Below are positions 11,461 through 24,020 of a stretch of DNA of 64,000 nt, one piece after another. The translations under genes were made by a program, and so were the position numbers. This DNA is from Deroplatys truncata (taxonomy: Eukaryota > Arthropoda > Insecta > Mantodea > Mantidae). The number at the start of each line of letters is the position of its first letter. Position 1 is the stretch's first letter. Location of the stretch: positions 283,119,341-283,183,340 of the forward strand of contig CM060990.1 of the NCBI GenBank assembly GCA_030765065.1. Direction: 5' to 3'. The notes under the pieces are model-generated. The model ran no database searches. It worked only from the letters and a program-made list of their open reading frames with translations, and had not been told where the DNA came from.

Positions 11461-13483
11461 GTAGAGGGCTTTGTCCGGTGAGCATTTTCTCTTGTTGATT
11501 GTGAGTTAAACCCAAGAGACAATGCTTGTTTCAGTATGCCCGAATTGTTTCCGTTGAAGTACAGAGGAGATTTTCCGTTTATAAATCTTTGCTAGCAGAC
11601 AATAGACAGTCATTTTGTCTTGAGAATCTCCGCCAAGTTTTGATTGTTAACTGCAATTCAAAATTGTAAAAGTGCACTGAAATCGTTCTTCAACAACAAA
11701 AGGTACTGTAACATGTTTTAAATAAATTCTATACTAAACTGCAAATGTTTCAGAAGGACACTTAAAACTCAAATTGCTTAACATGTCCTTAAGATTTTCT
11801 TTTCATCCCTTATGTCATGTTACATTTTATGTAACTTAATAACCAAGTGAGTATTCAATGTAATAAATGTTAGCATTTTATTGGCAACCCGCTACCTTTT
11901 ATTGGTTATTTTTTAAAATTTTGGTCATATTTTGTAATTTTTAAGTCATAAACACATTTTTATTCTGAATTTGTTACCAAATTATAGGTCATTAAATGCC
12001 TTGCCCTAATAATGATATAACAAAGTAAATATATCCATCTTGAAAGATATTGGTCCTGATAACAAAATAAGAATTCTTGTAAATAAACAGTTTTTGTTTT
12101 TACTTTCTGTCCAATTATTTATCTATGCGTTGTAAGCACTTGTCGAAATTTGTCGCGGGCTCTATGTTACTTTTATTATCTTTATTTGTCGGGCGCCTAT
12201 TGTTAATTATTTTAAATTTTGGTTGTTTGCTCTCTGGCTAGCTCTTGTTACTCAGTCGAGCGCGTATCTTTAAGCAGGGTATGTAAGCGGAAGGGAGTTG
12301 TTGCTGAAGGATAACACGGATTTAGAACATCTGAATTTTAAATTTTTATTGCTTTTACGCTTAGTATCAGATAATTGACATATTTAGTTTTATTACATGC
12401 CTGACTGAAACTGTTGTATTTCTAAACGTAACTACAATATTTTGAGATACTGCACACCAATTACCTCGCGTACTTAATTGTTCTTCACATTTCTATCTCA
12501 TCTTCGACATGAGATCTTATGATATTCTTCAGGACTGCCTGATACTTCCTCTTGGCTCGAGAATATACTCGTATACTATTTCATCTCAAATTGCCTAAAC
12601 ATTCTAAATTAATTCTTATTGGCTATTACATTGAGCCAACTTTAGCGTCTCTTTTGGTCAGCCAAGCCAATCACAACTACGGTCATGTATACTCTAGGGA
12701 AGATATTACCTTCTTTTCTACAAAAACAAACAAACAAAATATGCTACCCTAGGACCTCAATTCCGGCTTTCTCTTTTTGGTGACAAACAATTCAACCCTT
12801 CCATTTATTGTAACCCAACTTCCTGTTCTCAGTTTCAATTAGACAGTGCGATGCTTATTTCCTACCAAGTTCTTATAAATAACAAAAATCATCTAAATCT
12901 TCATGTACAATAATACACACATAAAATTAGTTATATAATTATTTTGTAATTTGAACTATAATGACTCTGGAGTTCACCGTATATTGTGATATAAAATACT
13001 GCCTCAAACTTGACATTTCTTGCGTTCTACAATGTCATTAATTTGAGGCCCTATGTTGGAGCAACTTAAACGTAATGAATACTGTAAATATTCCTCTATT
13101 ACGCTGCTTCTTATGACGTTATTTTGGTGATTTAGTCTGCTGAATAACTGTTCGTAAGCCTACGTTGTAGCAAAAGTGCCAAAATGGTGTTTGATTGTAT
13201 CATTTTGATAAGCCACGTCACTGGCTTTGTTTTATACTTTGAGCGCGTCGAAAACTACCATTTGCCTCTTGTCACAGTAAGTCACTGAAAGAGAAGCAGG
13301 AGCGCATCGGCACTCCTCGCGCTGCAGTGCTGCAGATCTAGCCTAATGAACATTAGAAAGAAGACCTTTTAGGCTTTCTGATAAAACAAATATATTTTCA
13401 CCTCCCGGGCAGAAGTATACAATGACTATTAATATACATTTGGAATAGCTGACGTCGCGCCTTTCATACATAAGTGTAGGGCA
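11461..13483. other. Noncoding AT-rich DNA
   Basis: No gene, RNA or clear element. Open frames here (for example 12552-12752) have no recognisable motifs. Confidence 0.5.
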
Positions 13484-14234
13484 ATGCCACTCGTAATCAG
13501 AAATGCAGTTAATGAGAAAACGCAAGAATTGTTACAAGATAGTTTTACTGAACTATCAGAATCGGAATATGTAAATGCGTTAATCCTAGTACGAAAGAGA
13601 AATGGAACCGTTAGGATAACTATTGATGGCGGACATGTAAATAAGTTTACCCGCCCCGACAGGTTCTGCACACAGAATATGGGGCAAATTTTAAAAGCAT
13701 CGGGAGACAATTTTTTTTACTTGCCTGAATTGACAAATTATCCCCAAGAATGCGAGATCTCACCGTTATGCATACGCATTCTATGCAACCAGAAACACAC
13801 TAATTGGCCCGAATACATTGCGTACATTTAAAGCATCTTCAACAACAGTCCCAATTGTAATCACGGATACGCGTCACGGCAATTACACACAGCGAACGAA
13901 CCCAATAGTGTTATTCCGGGGACTCCTGGAATAATACCATTGGTTCACAAGCTATTGACACTAGTGAGGAATCAGACACGGAAAGAATTAAGAGTTTTGA
14001 GAAACTAAAGTCCAAATCACAAAAGAGCAAGCAGAAGACCAAGAAATACCTACGTACCTGGAATCCAACAATAGGCGATCTTGTGCTAGTGAGAAATGTT
14101 GACAAATCTCCCCTAATAAAGAAAGCATACAGAGGTATGCGCATATGTTGGAAGGGCCGCTATCGAATTCGTAGACATTCGGAGGCAGGGTATATCAACT
14201 GCAACATTTAAGAACAATATCATTCGTCATTGAT
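13484..14234 (+). pseudogene. Ty3/Gypsy pol relic: RT N-terminus and integrase C-terminus
   Basis: 13484-13720 encodes the beginning of a Gypsy reverse transcriptase: SFTELSESEYVNALILVRKR, then NGTVRITIDGGHVNKFT, then the ...ILKASGDNFFY block. About 13980-14230 encodes an integrase C-terminal segment: KKYLRTWNPTIGDLVLVRN, then KAYRGMRICWKGRYRIR, with stops. The RT palm, RNase H and integrase core between them are deleted. Same strand as the gag-like relic at 7.4-9.0 kb, so possibly the same element. Confidence 0.7.
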
Positions 14235-14424
14235 TCGCCCGTTTAAGCAGGATAAACAAAGTTTGCTAGAATCTAGTGACATTGCTTCACATTAGTCGAC
14301 AAAATAGCATGTCTGTGTTAAGATACAATAACAACTGCAATAAGAAGTGAGCCAAATTATCAATGGTCAAGTCGGGGAAAACATTTAAAAAAAGGAGCTA
14401 AAATATTTTGTGAAATACATGATG

Positions 14425-14620
14425 TTAACCCTTTATCTGTAATGTTGCTCACAAGCAACATCAGTTTATCATGTTCTTTATGTAAAAATACGTTTTCTTC
14501 CTAAGAGGAAGTGATTAAGTCCTTTCACACAAAGTAATAAGTAGTAGTGAAGTATTCTGGCTAGTCTTTGTATGGGCAATGTTGCTCTTGAGCAACACAC
14601 TGCATTTTTTATAAAAATAA
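14425..14620. repeat. Possible piggyBac-like terminal fragment at a TTAA
   Basis: TTAA at 14425-14428 is followed by CCCTTTATCTG and a perfect 8-bp-stem hairpin (ATGTTGCTCACAAGCAACAT, 14442-14461). A second hairpin of the same motif (GTTGCTCTTGAGCAAC) lies near 14581-14596. TTAA-CCC ends with subterminal ATGTTGC inverted repeats are seen in piggyBac-type elements. No matching right end or transposase was found, so this is tentative. Confidence 0.3.
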
Positions 14621-16401
14621 TTTAAATATATGGTTTGAGAACCATATAAAAGTGTTCAGGAGACCTTATTTACTTCATTTCAGATCTCCAAAAAAAATTT
14701 TGCTTCATATTTTGCATGAGTGCGAGATAAAGAATTAATGTAATTGTGAATACGGAATGTAGAATTTCATAAAGCTTAAGTAACGGAAGATCAGCCCAGC
14801 TTCGGGATAGGAATTTCCTGGTGACTTTGTAACAGGGCAATGTGCTTCACATTCACTACGTAAATGGTATACTGTATGAATGTAAACCTGACGTAGTGTA
14901 TACCTGGAAGTAAAATATGCTAAAGGTGTGGATTGTGAAAGCTTAGAATAGCCTCAACCAAACCGGCACTGTGTCGGATGCACTGGAAACCAAGGAGATA
15001 AGAACAATACGTATTAAGAAGAGAGAGAGAAGTGTATTGAATCGCAAAACATTAAAATGTGTAATAAATAATGTGTGAGAAATGTGTTTTGTCTTTGTAA
15101 AGGGTTCTGTATATACATATTTAATATCTTGTTACTGAGGGTCATACTTTATGTAGCTTGTATCTTATTTGTTGATTTCAAATGGTACTGTATTCAGTGT
15201 TTGAAATGTATTGCGAACGGGATAAATGTGCAACAGTGGGTTTGCCATCAATTGTGTTAAGCCACTAAATAATTACTAAAAAAAAGGGAGAAAGGAGATT
15301 TATGTGTTATTGACGACGAAACTCTCATTCGGTTTAAACGTCTGGTGATTAACTTGCCGGTAGGGCACTTGAAGTCCGTTATGGAGACCGAGGCCAGTAA
15401 TAAATAATAATAATAAGGAAGTAGTATCGATTACAAGGGGTAATCACTTAAAAGGATAATAAAACGTGCAGAAAGTAAATCGGGTGAAGAAGGAATTGAA
15501 TATGCCGCCTTGTAAATACATGTTAGTAATAAGTAAGTTCGCAGAAAAATGAACGCCCAACTTTATTCCCAAGGCCAGGTATAGACTTAACTGCTTGGGA
15601 ATTAGTTTACAGGTAGGTACATATAGTGCCGTTGAGCTTTTGTGTCTCGGAACCGGACGTGACAAAAGTCATAAGCTTAATCACGGGACGTGTTCAATCT
15701 TCAATCTAACAAGACGTGTGGGAAGACTTTTGATTTGAAATACGTTTCCATAGTTAAGCGTGAGAGTTGTCGAAATGCCGATAACCAATCAGAAAGATCA
15801 TGAAATAATAATGATATAAAATGAAAGATTGAGTACATATCATGTATGTTGGTTTGAACGCAAAACGCCCATGAAGTGTACAAAAAGTGGGGGAGATTTT
15901 GATCATTTTGAAGTGTCGTAACATGGACTTTTGCTCTCGGTGAAAAACTAACAAGACGATAAGTTCACTTGGTGAAAAAAACTAACGAGACGATGAGTTC
16001 ACTCAGTGGAAAGCTAAGAAGGCGATAAGTTCACTTGGTAGAAAACTAACAAGGCGAAAGTGTCTGTGTTATATTCTCTCAAGAAGTCAAGCTATCTTAT
16101 ATAAATGAACAAGGTGTCAGTTTGTAGCGGTTATAAATACCGAACTCACAAGTTACTGTGAGGGGTTATAATTATATTATATGCAAAAGAGAGCGCATCA
16201 ATATTGCGTTTCTTAAGTTACGCGTTTCTTAAACTACCTGCATAGAACAGATGAATGTACAGTAAGGGAAAATATATCAACTCATAAATCGTGACTCCGC
16301 GAACCTTAATAAATGAAAGCGGCTTTAATAAACGAAGGTGGCGGGTCGACGAATAAGAATCATTGTGAAATAAAAGAATAGTTCAGCTTAGCCAGCAAAG
16401 T
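14621..16401. other. Noncoding flank with a short tandem repeat
   Basis: No gene recognised. A ~33-bp unit (CGATAAGTTCACTTGGT plus GAAAACTAACAAG) is repeated about 3.5 times at 15941-16060. The stretch may include 3' parts of the Gypsy relic. Confidence 0.4.
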
Positions 16402-16407
16402 GTTATT
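16402..16407. repeat. Left target site duplication GTTATT
   Basis: Identical to 34830-34835 directly beyond the other end of the palindromic element. Six bases is the duplication size made by Polinton integrases. Confidence 0.9.
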
Positions 16408-16438
16408 AGTAGGATATATAGGACAGACCGAGCACAGT

Positions 16439-17705
16439 TTTGCGTTTATAATGGAAAGGATAGGGAAAACGAGGGTGGATGCGGAGGAAAATGCGTTTAT
16501 ATGGGGAAGATAGGGACTACGAGGATCGAGGCTAGGTTAGATAGAGGTTGAAGGAGTGGCGATGCGCTTTATATGAGAAATACGGGGAATACGAGAAGTG
16601 TTAGACTAGGCAGAGTTTGAGAAGTGGAATAGCTGTTTATATAGGAAAGATAGGGAAAACGTGAGCAGATAATAGGCTAGACAGATGCTGAAGCAGGGGA
16701 ATACGGATACATATACAGGAGAGATAGAGGATACGTGGAGAGGTACTAGACTATTCAGGGCTTGAAGGGAAGAGTAGAGCTTTTTTATATGAAGAGACGA
16801 GGAAAACGAAGATATATGCTAGGTTGAGAGAAACTTCAAGGAGGAAAAATGCGTTTATATGGAGAAGATAGGGGAAACGAGGAGAATTCCGAGGTAGAGC
16901 AGGGACTCCAGGAGGGAGGGATATGCTTTATACGACAGAGATAGGGCATGCGAGGAGAGGTGCTAGTGTAGACAGAGGTTAAGGAGTAGGGTATACGCTT
17001 ATATGAGGAATGTATGGAAAACGGAGACAGACGGTATTATAGACAGAAGCTGTGCCACTTTTGCGTTTATGAGGGAAGGGATAGGGAAAGCGAGGGTAGA
17101 TGCGACGGTTCAAGGAGGAAAATGCGTTTATAGAGGAGAGATAGGGAATACCAGAGCTGATGTTAGGCTAGTCAGATGCTAAAGGAGGGAGGGATACGCT
17201 TTATACGAGAGAGATAGGGAATACAAGGAAAGATGCTATACTAAACAGGACTTGAAGGATAGATTATGGCGTTTTATATGAGCGATATAGCGAACCGAGG
17301 GGAGGTATTAGGATAGGAGTTTTGAATGATAGAGTAGGCGTTTATATGCGAGAGATAGGGAATACGAGGGTCGATGCTAGGCTAGACGGGGTTGAAGGAG
17401 GGAATGCGTCTTATATGAGAGAGGTAGGGGAATATGAGGAGAAGTGCTAGGCTAGACAGGAAGGTCTGAATGACAGAAAATGCGTTTATATGGAGAGATG
17501 AGGAAAACGAAGGTAGGTGCTAGGTTGAGAGATTGTTCAAGGAGGAAAATGCATTTATATGAGAGCGGTAGGGCATACGAGGAGAGGTGCTAGTCTAGAC
17601 ATGGTTTGAGGAGTAGAGTATACGTTTATATGGGAGAAATATGGAAAACGGGAGAGATACAAGGATAGACAGGGGTTGAAGGAGGAGGAATGTAGGTTTA
17701 TACGG
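16439..17705. repeat. Degenerate ~80-bp minisatellite, left tip
   Basis: About 15 diverged copies of a 70-90 bp unit built around GCGTTTATATGRGAGAGATA, GGGAATACGAGG and GGTGCTAGGCTAGACAG, then TTGAAGGAGG. The array starts about 30 bp from the tip, where ordinary Polintons have their TIR. No coding potential. Repeated in inverse at 33530-34800. Confidence 0.8.
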
Positions 17706-17924
17706 TAATATAGAGAGTAATTCGATTATAAAACTTTTCTCATCCAGCGTTACAACACTTTTATATACTTATTTTCTAAACCTTACAAACTTTATATATG
17801 TTAAACAGTAGTGCGCGAGACGGAGAGGGACAAACTGTATATCGGTTTACAGCGAAGTATACGTCCTAACCTATTGCCACCTTGTTTGCTCTGGATCTTC
17901 TCATTGTCTATTCATTCCTAACAT

Positions 17925-18140
17925 AATCACGTAACAAGACGTAACCAACAAACGTAACCACGTAACAAGACGTAACACAACGTAACATAACAGCATGACA
18001 AGACGTAACACTAAGTAACATAAGCATGTATCCTCATAACATCACGTGACATCTCGTAACCAGAAACGTCACACGACGTAACAACACGTACCAACCATGT
18101 AACCACGTAACAAAACGTAAGAACAACACGTAACCAACCC
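17925..18140. repeat. Short ACGTAAC-type tandem array, left arm
   Basis: Irregular repetition of ACGTAAC, mostly as CACGTAACAAGACGTAACA-like blocks, about 20 occurrences. Noncoding. Mirror copy at 33105-33320. Confidence 0.75.
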
Positions 18141-18592
18141 TTTGCTAAGGCAATCTAAACTAATTCATCCTTCATAACTTAGACAATAAGTACGAGAGCC
18201 TAACCTAGATTAACCCGACCAATCCCAAACGTTCCTCTCATCATCTATTCTACTCAGTCATCGACTAACCTAATCTGGCTAACCAAAGATAACCTCAACT
18301 TTCTTTTAGTGAAATTGTAATGTTTCATTCAGGGTTTCTTATTCGAGAGTTTTAATTGAAAAATTTACGTCAACCTACCCTTATTTTAGTTCGTTGTAGG
18401 TGTCTCTCCCCTTTTTATCTAGGCTTGAGACTAGCACTAGGATTGCTCCTAATGGCAGCGTTACCACCTTCCCTTCCATCTTCTTCTTCCTTCATCGCTC
18501 GTCTGCTAGCTGCATATACAGCACACGGATAACCTTCATTTTTTTAAGATTGTAGACTCACAAGAAAATCTTTATCTTTGACTTACATTCTT

Positions 18593-21500
18593 TTAAGCAC
18601 TGTTTGTAATGGCGTAATGTCCATACGCATATGTCGTTATCCCGTCCTCAGCAATAATTCTTTTATCATCAAACGGAGTCAATGCAATTTTATTCACTTG
18701 CTCTGTAGCAAGAGCATGCTCCCGAGACAGGATCAGATTAATGGGTGTTCTGATGATTTCTCCGGTTTTAAGACAGTCTGTATACCTGTCAAACGAAATG
18801 TACTGCTTAATAGCGCTTCGTTTTATACCTATAATCTTTTTAATCATTGAGCCTTGAATATCTAAGACATACATCTTAGGACGTAGTCCAACAAAGCGTA
18901 GGATGATTTTACCATTAGCCTCATCTTTAAATTTTCCCAACACCTTCTTGTTTAGAGCTGAATAGCATATATGGTTGACAGGGTAATCAGCTGTATCTAG
19001 GTGTTCGAGAAAACGTAGCTTGTCCTGGTACACATCTTCAGTTGTAACACGATGAATGAACGAATCAGTGTCCATATACATAAGCTTCAGGTTTTCAGCT
19101 CCATAATACGGTAACAACACGTCGTAATGATAGTTATACATTAATGTCTTGGAGATGTCCAACACACTCATACCGATGTATATACGCTTGTTGAATACGA
19201 TCTGACGAGAGGCCATATGTACAGCAGCTAGATTAGAAGCATATATCGTCCTGTCGATAAACGTTGGCTTTGCAATTAACTTTTCCAGAGTCTTCTCGTT
19301 TGTCACCAACCGTATATCCACACGATTACGAAGGTTCTCCATTGTTTTTCCAAACATGGCGTTGTTAAACAGTTTGTAGAGATCCTTCTCAAAATCATTT
19401 GCAGCCTGTTGTCGTAGTCTGTTATTAAATTCCACATACGGTTTTAACCACTGTGACTGTCGAAATTGTGACACACGATGAATTTTTGTTAGTCCCAGGC
19501 CATGACTAAGAGCTTGCTTCAAAGTCATGTAATGTACTACATACTTCGTTCGTGATCCAAGGTGAGGAATTAGCTTCTTCGGAGTCGAGTCCTTTGGTTT
19601 CAGACACTCAGGCAGGAATGGTAGATCATTATGCAGATCATGGAGTTCAGCAGGATACTCGATGTCAACTTCTAATATGTATCCATGAGGATCATCTTCT
19701 TCTAGTCTTTATAAGTTTATTTCTTCAGGTGAAACCCACTGAAATCGACCAAAAGGAAGGGCGTGGCTCATTGCCCACTCATATTGGTTGTTGGCGTCCT
19801 CATAGGTAATGAATTGGGTTGGCCTCGACGGATCAAACTTGTCCATGTAAGTGTTATTAGCCTCTGCATACCGATGGGACTCTTGGCATAAACCTCCTCT
19901 TATACCGGATTCCACAATGAGTAGTTGGTCATAATCCTGTAACAGTTCCAGTTCGATTCCAGTATACAGTAACATGGCGTCCCATGTAAGTCCTGGAGAG
20001 GTAAAATAATGCGCTGGATCAACTTTGTGTGTTTTGAGAGTTTGCTCTCTGAATGTCTCAAAGACATCAGCTAGAAGAAGAACATCAGATATTAAGTAGA
20101 GGTCACTGTATTCTCCCAGGTTTCTCACATTGAACAGTCTCCATACATTTCTAGCATGTTCGTAGTCAGCATCACTAATTTCTTCTTCATTCAGTTTATT
20201 GTAGAAGTAGTTCTTAGGTGGCAGGCGGGTTTCGTTCAAGACGTCCCATGAAGTGGCGTAATCATAGGGAAATACACCCTTACGTGTCATCAACTTCATC
20301 TTGTCTTCTCCGAAGTACTTCAATGTCTCAGGGTACGATGTTATATTTTTTACCAGCTTATCCAAGCTTGTACTCAGGAACCGAAAACTATCTACAAACC
20401 GGAGCTTTATATATCTGACATACTTGGAGAATGATATATAGCTTTCTTCAGAGCTAGGAATTACTTCCACCCGCTCACTTGTACATCCCAGCTCCTTAAC
20501 AATGTAGTGTGAGTCATATCCACTGAGGTTGTACATGCAGACAGGGATATATTTAGGTGTTTTGCAGGCTAAATTACATTCATTATGCAGACTTCCTCGA
20601 TATTCACCACTGAGTGATCATGGTCGCGTACTTTATAGTTCTCTTCAGTAAAGGTTTTTCCACACAAGTAGCATACTGTAGAGGCGTTGAAATCCATCTG
20701 CTGTTGATCTGTTAGTTTCAGGGGCATGTCAGATTTGTATATATTATTAATCTCCTTTGCAAGGAATGACAGGTATTCCATAAACTTCTGAGCAGCATCA
20801 GCACCACGATATACATAGGGATGCTTAGGAAGGCTAGTTTTCAGATGTTCAACGTTGGTTGATGGTTTAACGTAAACACAGACGCTCATTGCTGTAAGCT
20901 CTTGATAAGGGGTTGTATAAGAAGTTTCAGGACTGGGTATGCATGTATGACATGGAGCGAGAATGCTTTCAAAGTCTGCGTAGATGGCGTAAGGTAGTTT
21001 CAACATCCTTTCAAAATTTTTAAACTGTACAATCGATTTCTCCTTTGTAGGCATATCTACCCTTGCAACACCATGCTGATTACAGATGGATGCATGTTCT
21101 TGCGGTTTTATCCAGTCCACTTCGTCCATATCGATCGTCAAAATGTGTAAAGCACCGCTTACAGGTATATATCACTCCATCATGCTTAGTTTTCTGACGT
21201 CGAACGAGCTTCTCAAAATTCTTGATATATACATAGTGATGTTTTCCACTACTGTCACTCAATAGTAGGAGGTCACGGTGGTCAGGCAGTTCAGTGTCAG
21301 CAACCTTTATCGGATACACTTCATGCTTCTCATCCAGACCGAAAACGTTAATAGACATCCTATTAAGCTTCTAAAATTTAGGTATTTGAGAAAGTGGAGT
21401 AGGATAGGAAACGCAGCTGAAGTCGTACTTATCTTGGAATTGTTCGTATTTGCTCACCCGTTGTGCATTCTTCTAAACGAATTTGGCCAATACAGAGTAC

Positions 21501-22246
21501 ATGAAACATAGCTCATCAGTTAAATTCTGGATGTTTATTCACGCTTCTTTACTTCCAACAGAAGGCGGTAGGGGTATGTAGCTACTTCCACGTAACGGAT
21601 TGTACTTGTTAATACGAAGTCGAATTCCTTCTACAGCAAGCAGAGCCCAGTTGCTACCCTTAAGTTGTGATTCCTCCATTTCAGTAACCAACTTCTTCAT
21701 TTTCGTCTTCAGCATAGAGTCCAGGTCCGTTTCTAGGAAAACAGCTTGATTCCGTGTTTTAAATGTTTTGTCAGAGGTTTCTCCGACACTGTTAACAAAT
21801 CTACACTCAGCTAACAGATTAATTTTCACACTTTTGTGAATACCAAGCTCTTTATGCACAGCCTGGATTATCCGCTGTTTCGCCTCATGCAGGTACATAT
21901 TCAGGGCCTAAGTCGATTCACATCGTATAAAATACGATTTCAAGCGTCCATGGAATGAAGTTTCATATTCTTTCATGTCACACTCCTCCATTGTAGATAA
22001 CAACTCATGCTTTGTCGGTTCTAATCTACGTTTCTTCTCAGGTCTGCTTATTTCACACGCATCTTCGTGTCGACGACCCTTATAGCTGTCTTTGAAGGCT
22101 ACATTACAATATTTACACTTGAAGAGCATTTTACAACCTAGCTCATGTCGTCTTTTATCATATCCACGGAGGAATTTCTTACAGCATTTACCACAAGAAT
22201 ATCCTGAGGCACTAGGAATGATATCCTTATATGAGGACGTATTCAT
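18593..22246 (-). pseudogene. pPolB: Protein-primed B-family DNA polymerase, left arm copy (inactivated)
   Basis: Replicative polymerase of Polinton type; in the family it starts copies from a terminal protein. From the ATG at 22246: two C2HC fingers (CGKC...H...C and CKYC...H...C), a linker, a third finger (CKRC...HASIC on the other arm), exonuclease motif I (IYADFESIL), a CYLCGKTFTEEN finger with RDHDH, exo II (YDSHY), exo III (LGEYSDLYLISDVLLLAD), motif A (YEDANNQY), motif B (FNNAMFGKTMEN) and motif C (YMDTDS). Defects: stops at 21908-21910 (TAG), near 21539 (TGA), a TAG in the following FVxKNAQ segment, a TAG after PKF and at 19709-19711 (TAA); a 1-base insertion near 21110 and a deletion near 20610. 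Transcription runs from the loop towards the tip. Confidence 0.9.
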
Positions 22247-22405
22247 TGTTCTTCTTGATATAATAAGGTATTAACCTTTCTTCAAGGAAATGTACGCCTC
22301 TTTACCTTGATAACGCTTTAGAAGGTTGATTATTTTCTGAGAGAACAGCGATGTTAACACCTCAGAGATGATCAACAGAATGAATTTCAATGCTAGAGCT
22401 CGCTC

Positions 22406-22413
22406 TATTTATA
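22406..22413 (-). promoter_or_regulatory. TATA box upstream of left-arm polymerase
   Basis: On the minus strand CTCTATAAATAGAG, about 165 bp before the polymerase ATG; the same sequence occurs at 28848-28855 in the other arm. A likely RNA polymerase II core promoter; the start site itself is not determined. Confidence 0.55.
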
Positions 22414-22699
22414 GAGGAAGCACGAACCTTTTTAGATCAATTATATCCTGATTATTAATACTAAAAATACGTAGTAGAGAAAGTAAAAAACGGTGGTGAA
22501 GCGTGTAAGCTCTTATATTTCAATTCGTGTTACAGTGATGTTCGAGAGTCTTCGTATAGCTTTGCATGCTTAGAGTGAGTGAGCAAAGTATTGTGAAGAT
22601 GTATGTATTGTTCGGGTATAACCGTACAGATTCGGAGAGCTTGACTCGTGAAGGTGATGAACGATCAGTTGACCGAGCAAGAGGCAAGCATTCCCTCTG

Positions 22700-24020
22700 C
22701 GCAACGAAACCTAGAAGCACAAAGATGCAAATGAAAGGAAATCGTTATAGCATACACCTCTCAGGCACTCGCCTGCAGATCATGGAAAGCCACGAAAAAT
22801 ATGTCAGAGTGAGCTTCCAACGGGACTCGAACCAGGGACTCTAAAAGCACCCGTAAAAGATACAAATTATATAGAATGAAAGGAAATCGTATTCGATGAG
22901 AAACCACTCAAGCATTCGCCTACAGACCAGGGAAAACCATAAAAAATATCATGTCAGAGTGATCAACCAACAGGAATCAAACAAAGGACCTTAGAAGCAG
23001 ATAGGTTAAGATGTAAATCAAATAAAAATGCAATAAAATCGTGATAGATGGGAAACAACCCAGACATTCGCCTACAGACCGGGGAAAACCACGAAAAAAT
23101 ATGTCAGAGTGAACAACCAACGGCAATCGAACGAGGGAAACCATCAGATTGCGCTCGTGAAAGATGTAAGTCAAATAAAATGAAAGAAAATCTTGATAGA
23201 TGGGAAACCACTCAGGCATTCGTCTGCAGACCAGGGAAAACCATGAAAAATCCCAGGATAGAGTGTGCGACCGCCAGAGAAATCAAACAAAGGACTCTAG
23301 AAGCATAAAGATGCAAATGAAAGAAAATCGTGATAGACGGGAAACCACTCAGGCATTCGCCTGCAGACCAGGCAAAACCATGAAAAAATCAAAGGTCTGA
23401 GCGACTGGCGGACGGTAATCCAGACAGAGTGCCTTAGAAGCACATAGGATAAGATGTAAATCAAATAAAATGAAAGAAAAAAGAAATCGATGAGAAACCA
23501 CTCGGGCATTCGCCCACAGCCCAGGGAAATCGAGAAAAATCTGTCAGAGTAGGCGTCACCGGGAATTGAACCAGGGAGATCTTCAAATTGTACAATGAAA
23601 GATGTAAATCAAATAAAATGAAAGAAAATCGTGATAGACGGGAAACCACCCAGGCATTCGCCTGCAGACCAGGGAAAACCACGAAAAATCCCAGGATAGA
23701 GTGTGCGACCGACAGGGAAATCAAACAAAGGACTCTAGAAGCATAAAGATGTAAATGAAAGAAAATCGTGATAGATGGGAAACCACTCAGGCATTCGCCT
23801 GCAGACCAGGCAAAACCACGAAAAAATCAAAGGTCTGAGCGACTGGTGGACGGTAATCTAGACAGAGTGCCTTAGAAGCACATAGGTTAAGATGTAAATC
23901 AAATAAAATGAAAGAAAATAGAAATCGATGACAAACGACTCAGGCATTCGCACACAGGCCAGGGGAAATCGAGAAAAATCTAATGTCAGAGTGAACATCC
24001 AACGGCAGTCGAACCTCACG
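22700..24020. repeat. Tandem array of ~150-bp tRNA-related units, left arm
   Basis: About nine units, spaced 138-156 bp, each with GCATTCGCCTGCAGACCAGG and AATCGTGATAGATGGGAAACC, most also with an inverse Pol III B-box-like sequence (minus strand GGTTCGA.TCCCG). The last unit has, on the minus strand, an A-box-like GGTTCAGTCGATAACG (24042-24058) and a B-box-like GGTTCGACTGCC (24004-24017) at normal tRNA spacing. This suggests a tRNA-derived origin. The open frames that cross this array are shadows. Confidence 0.75.
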
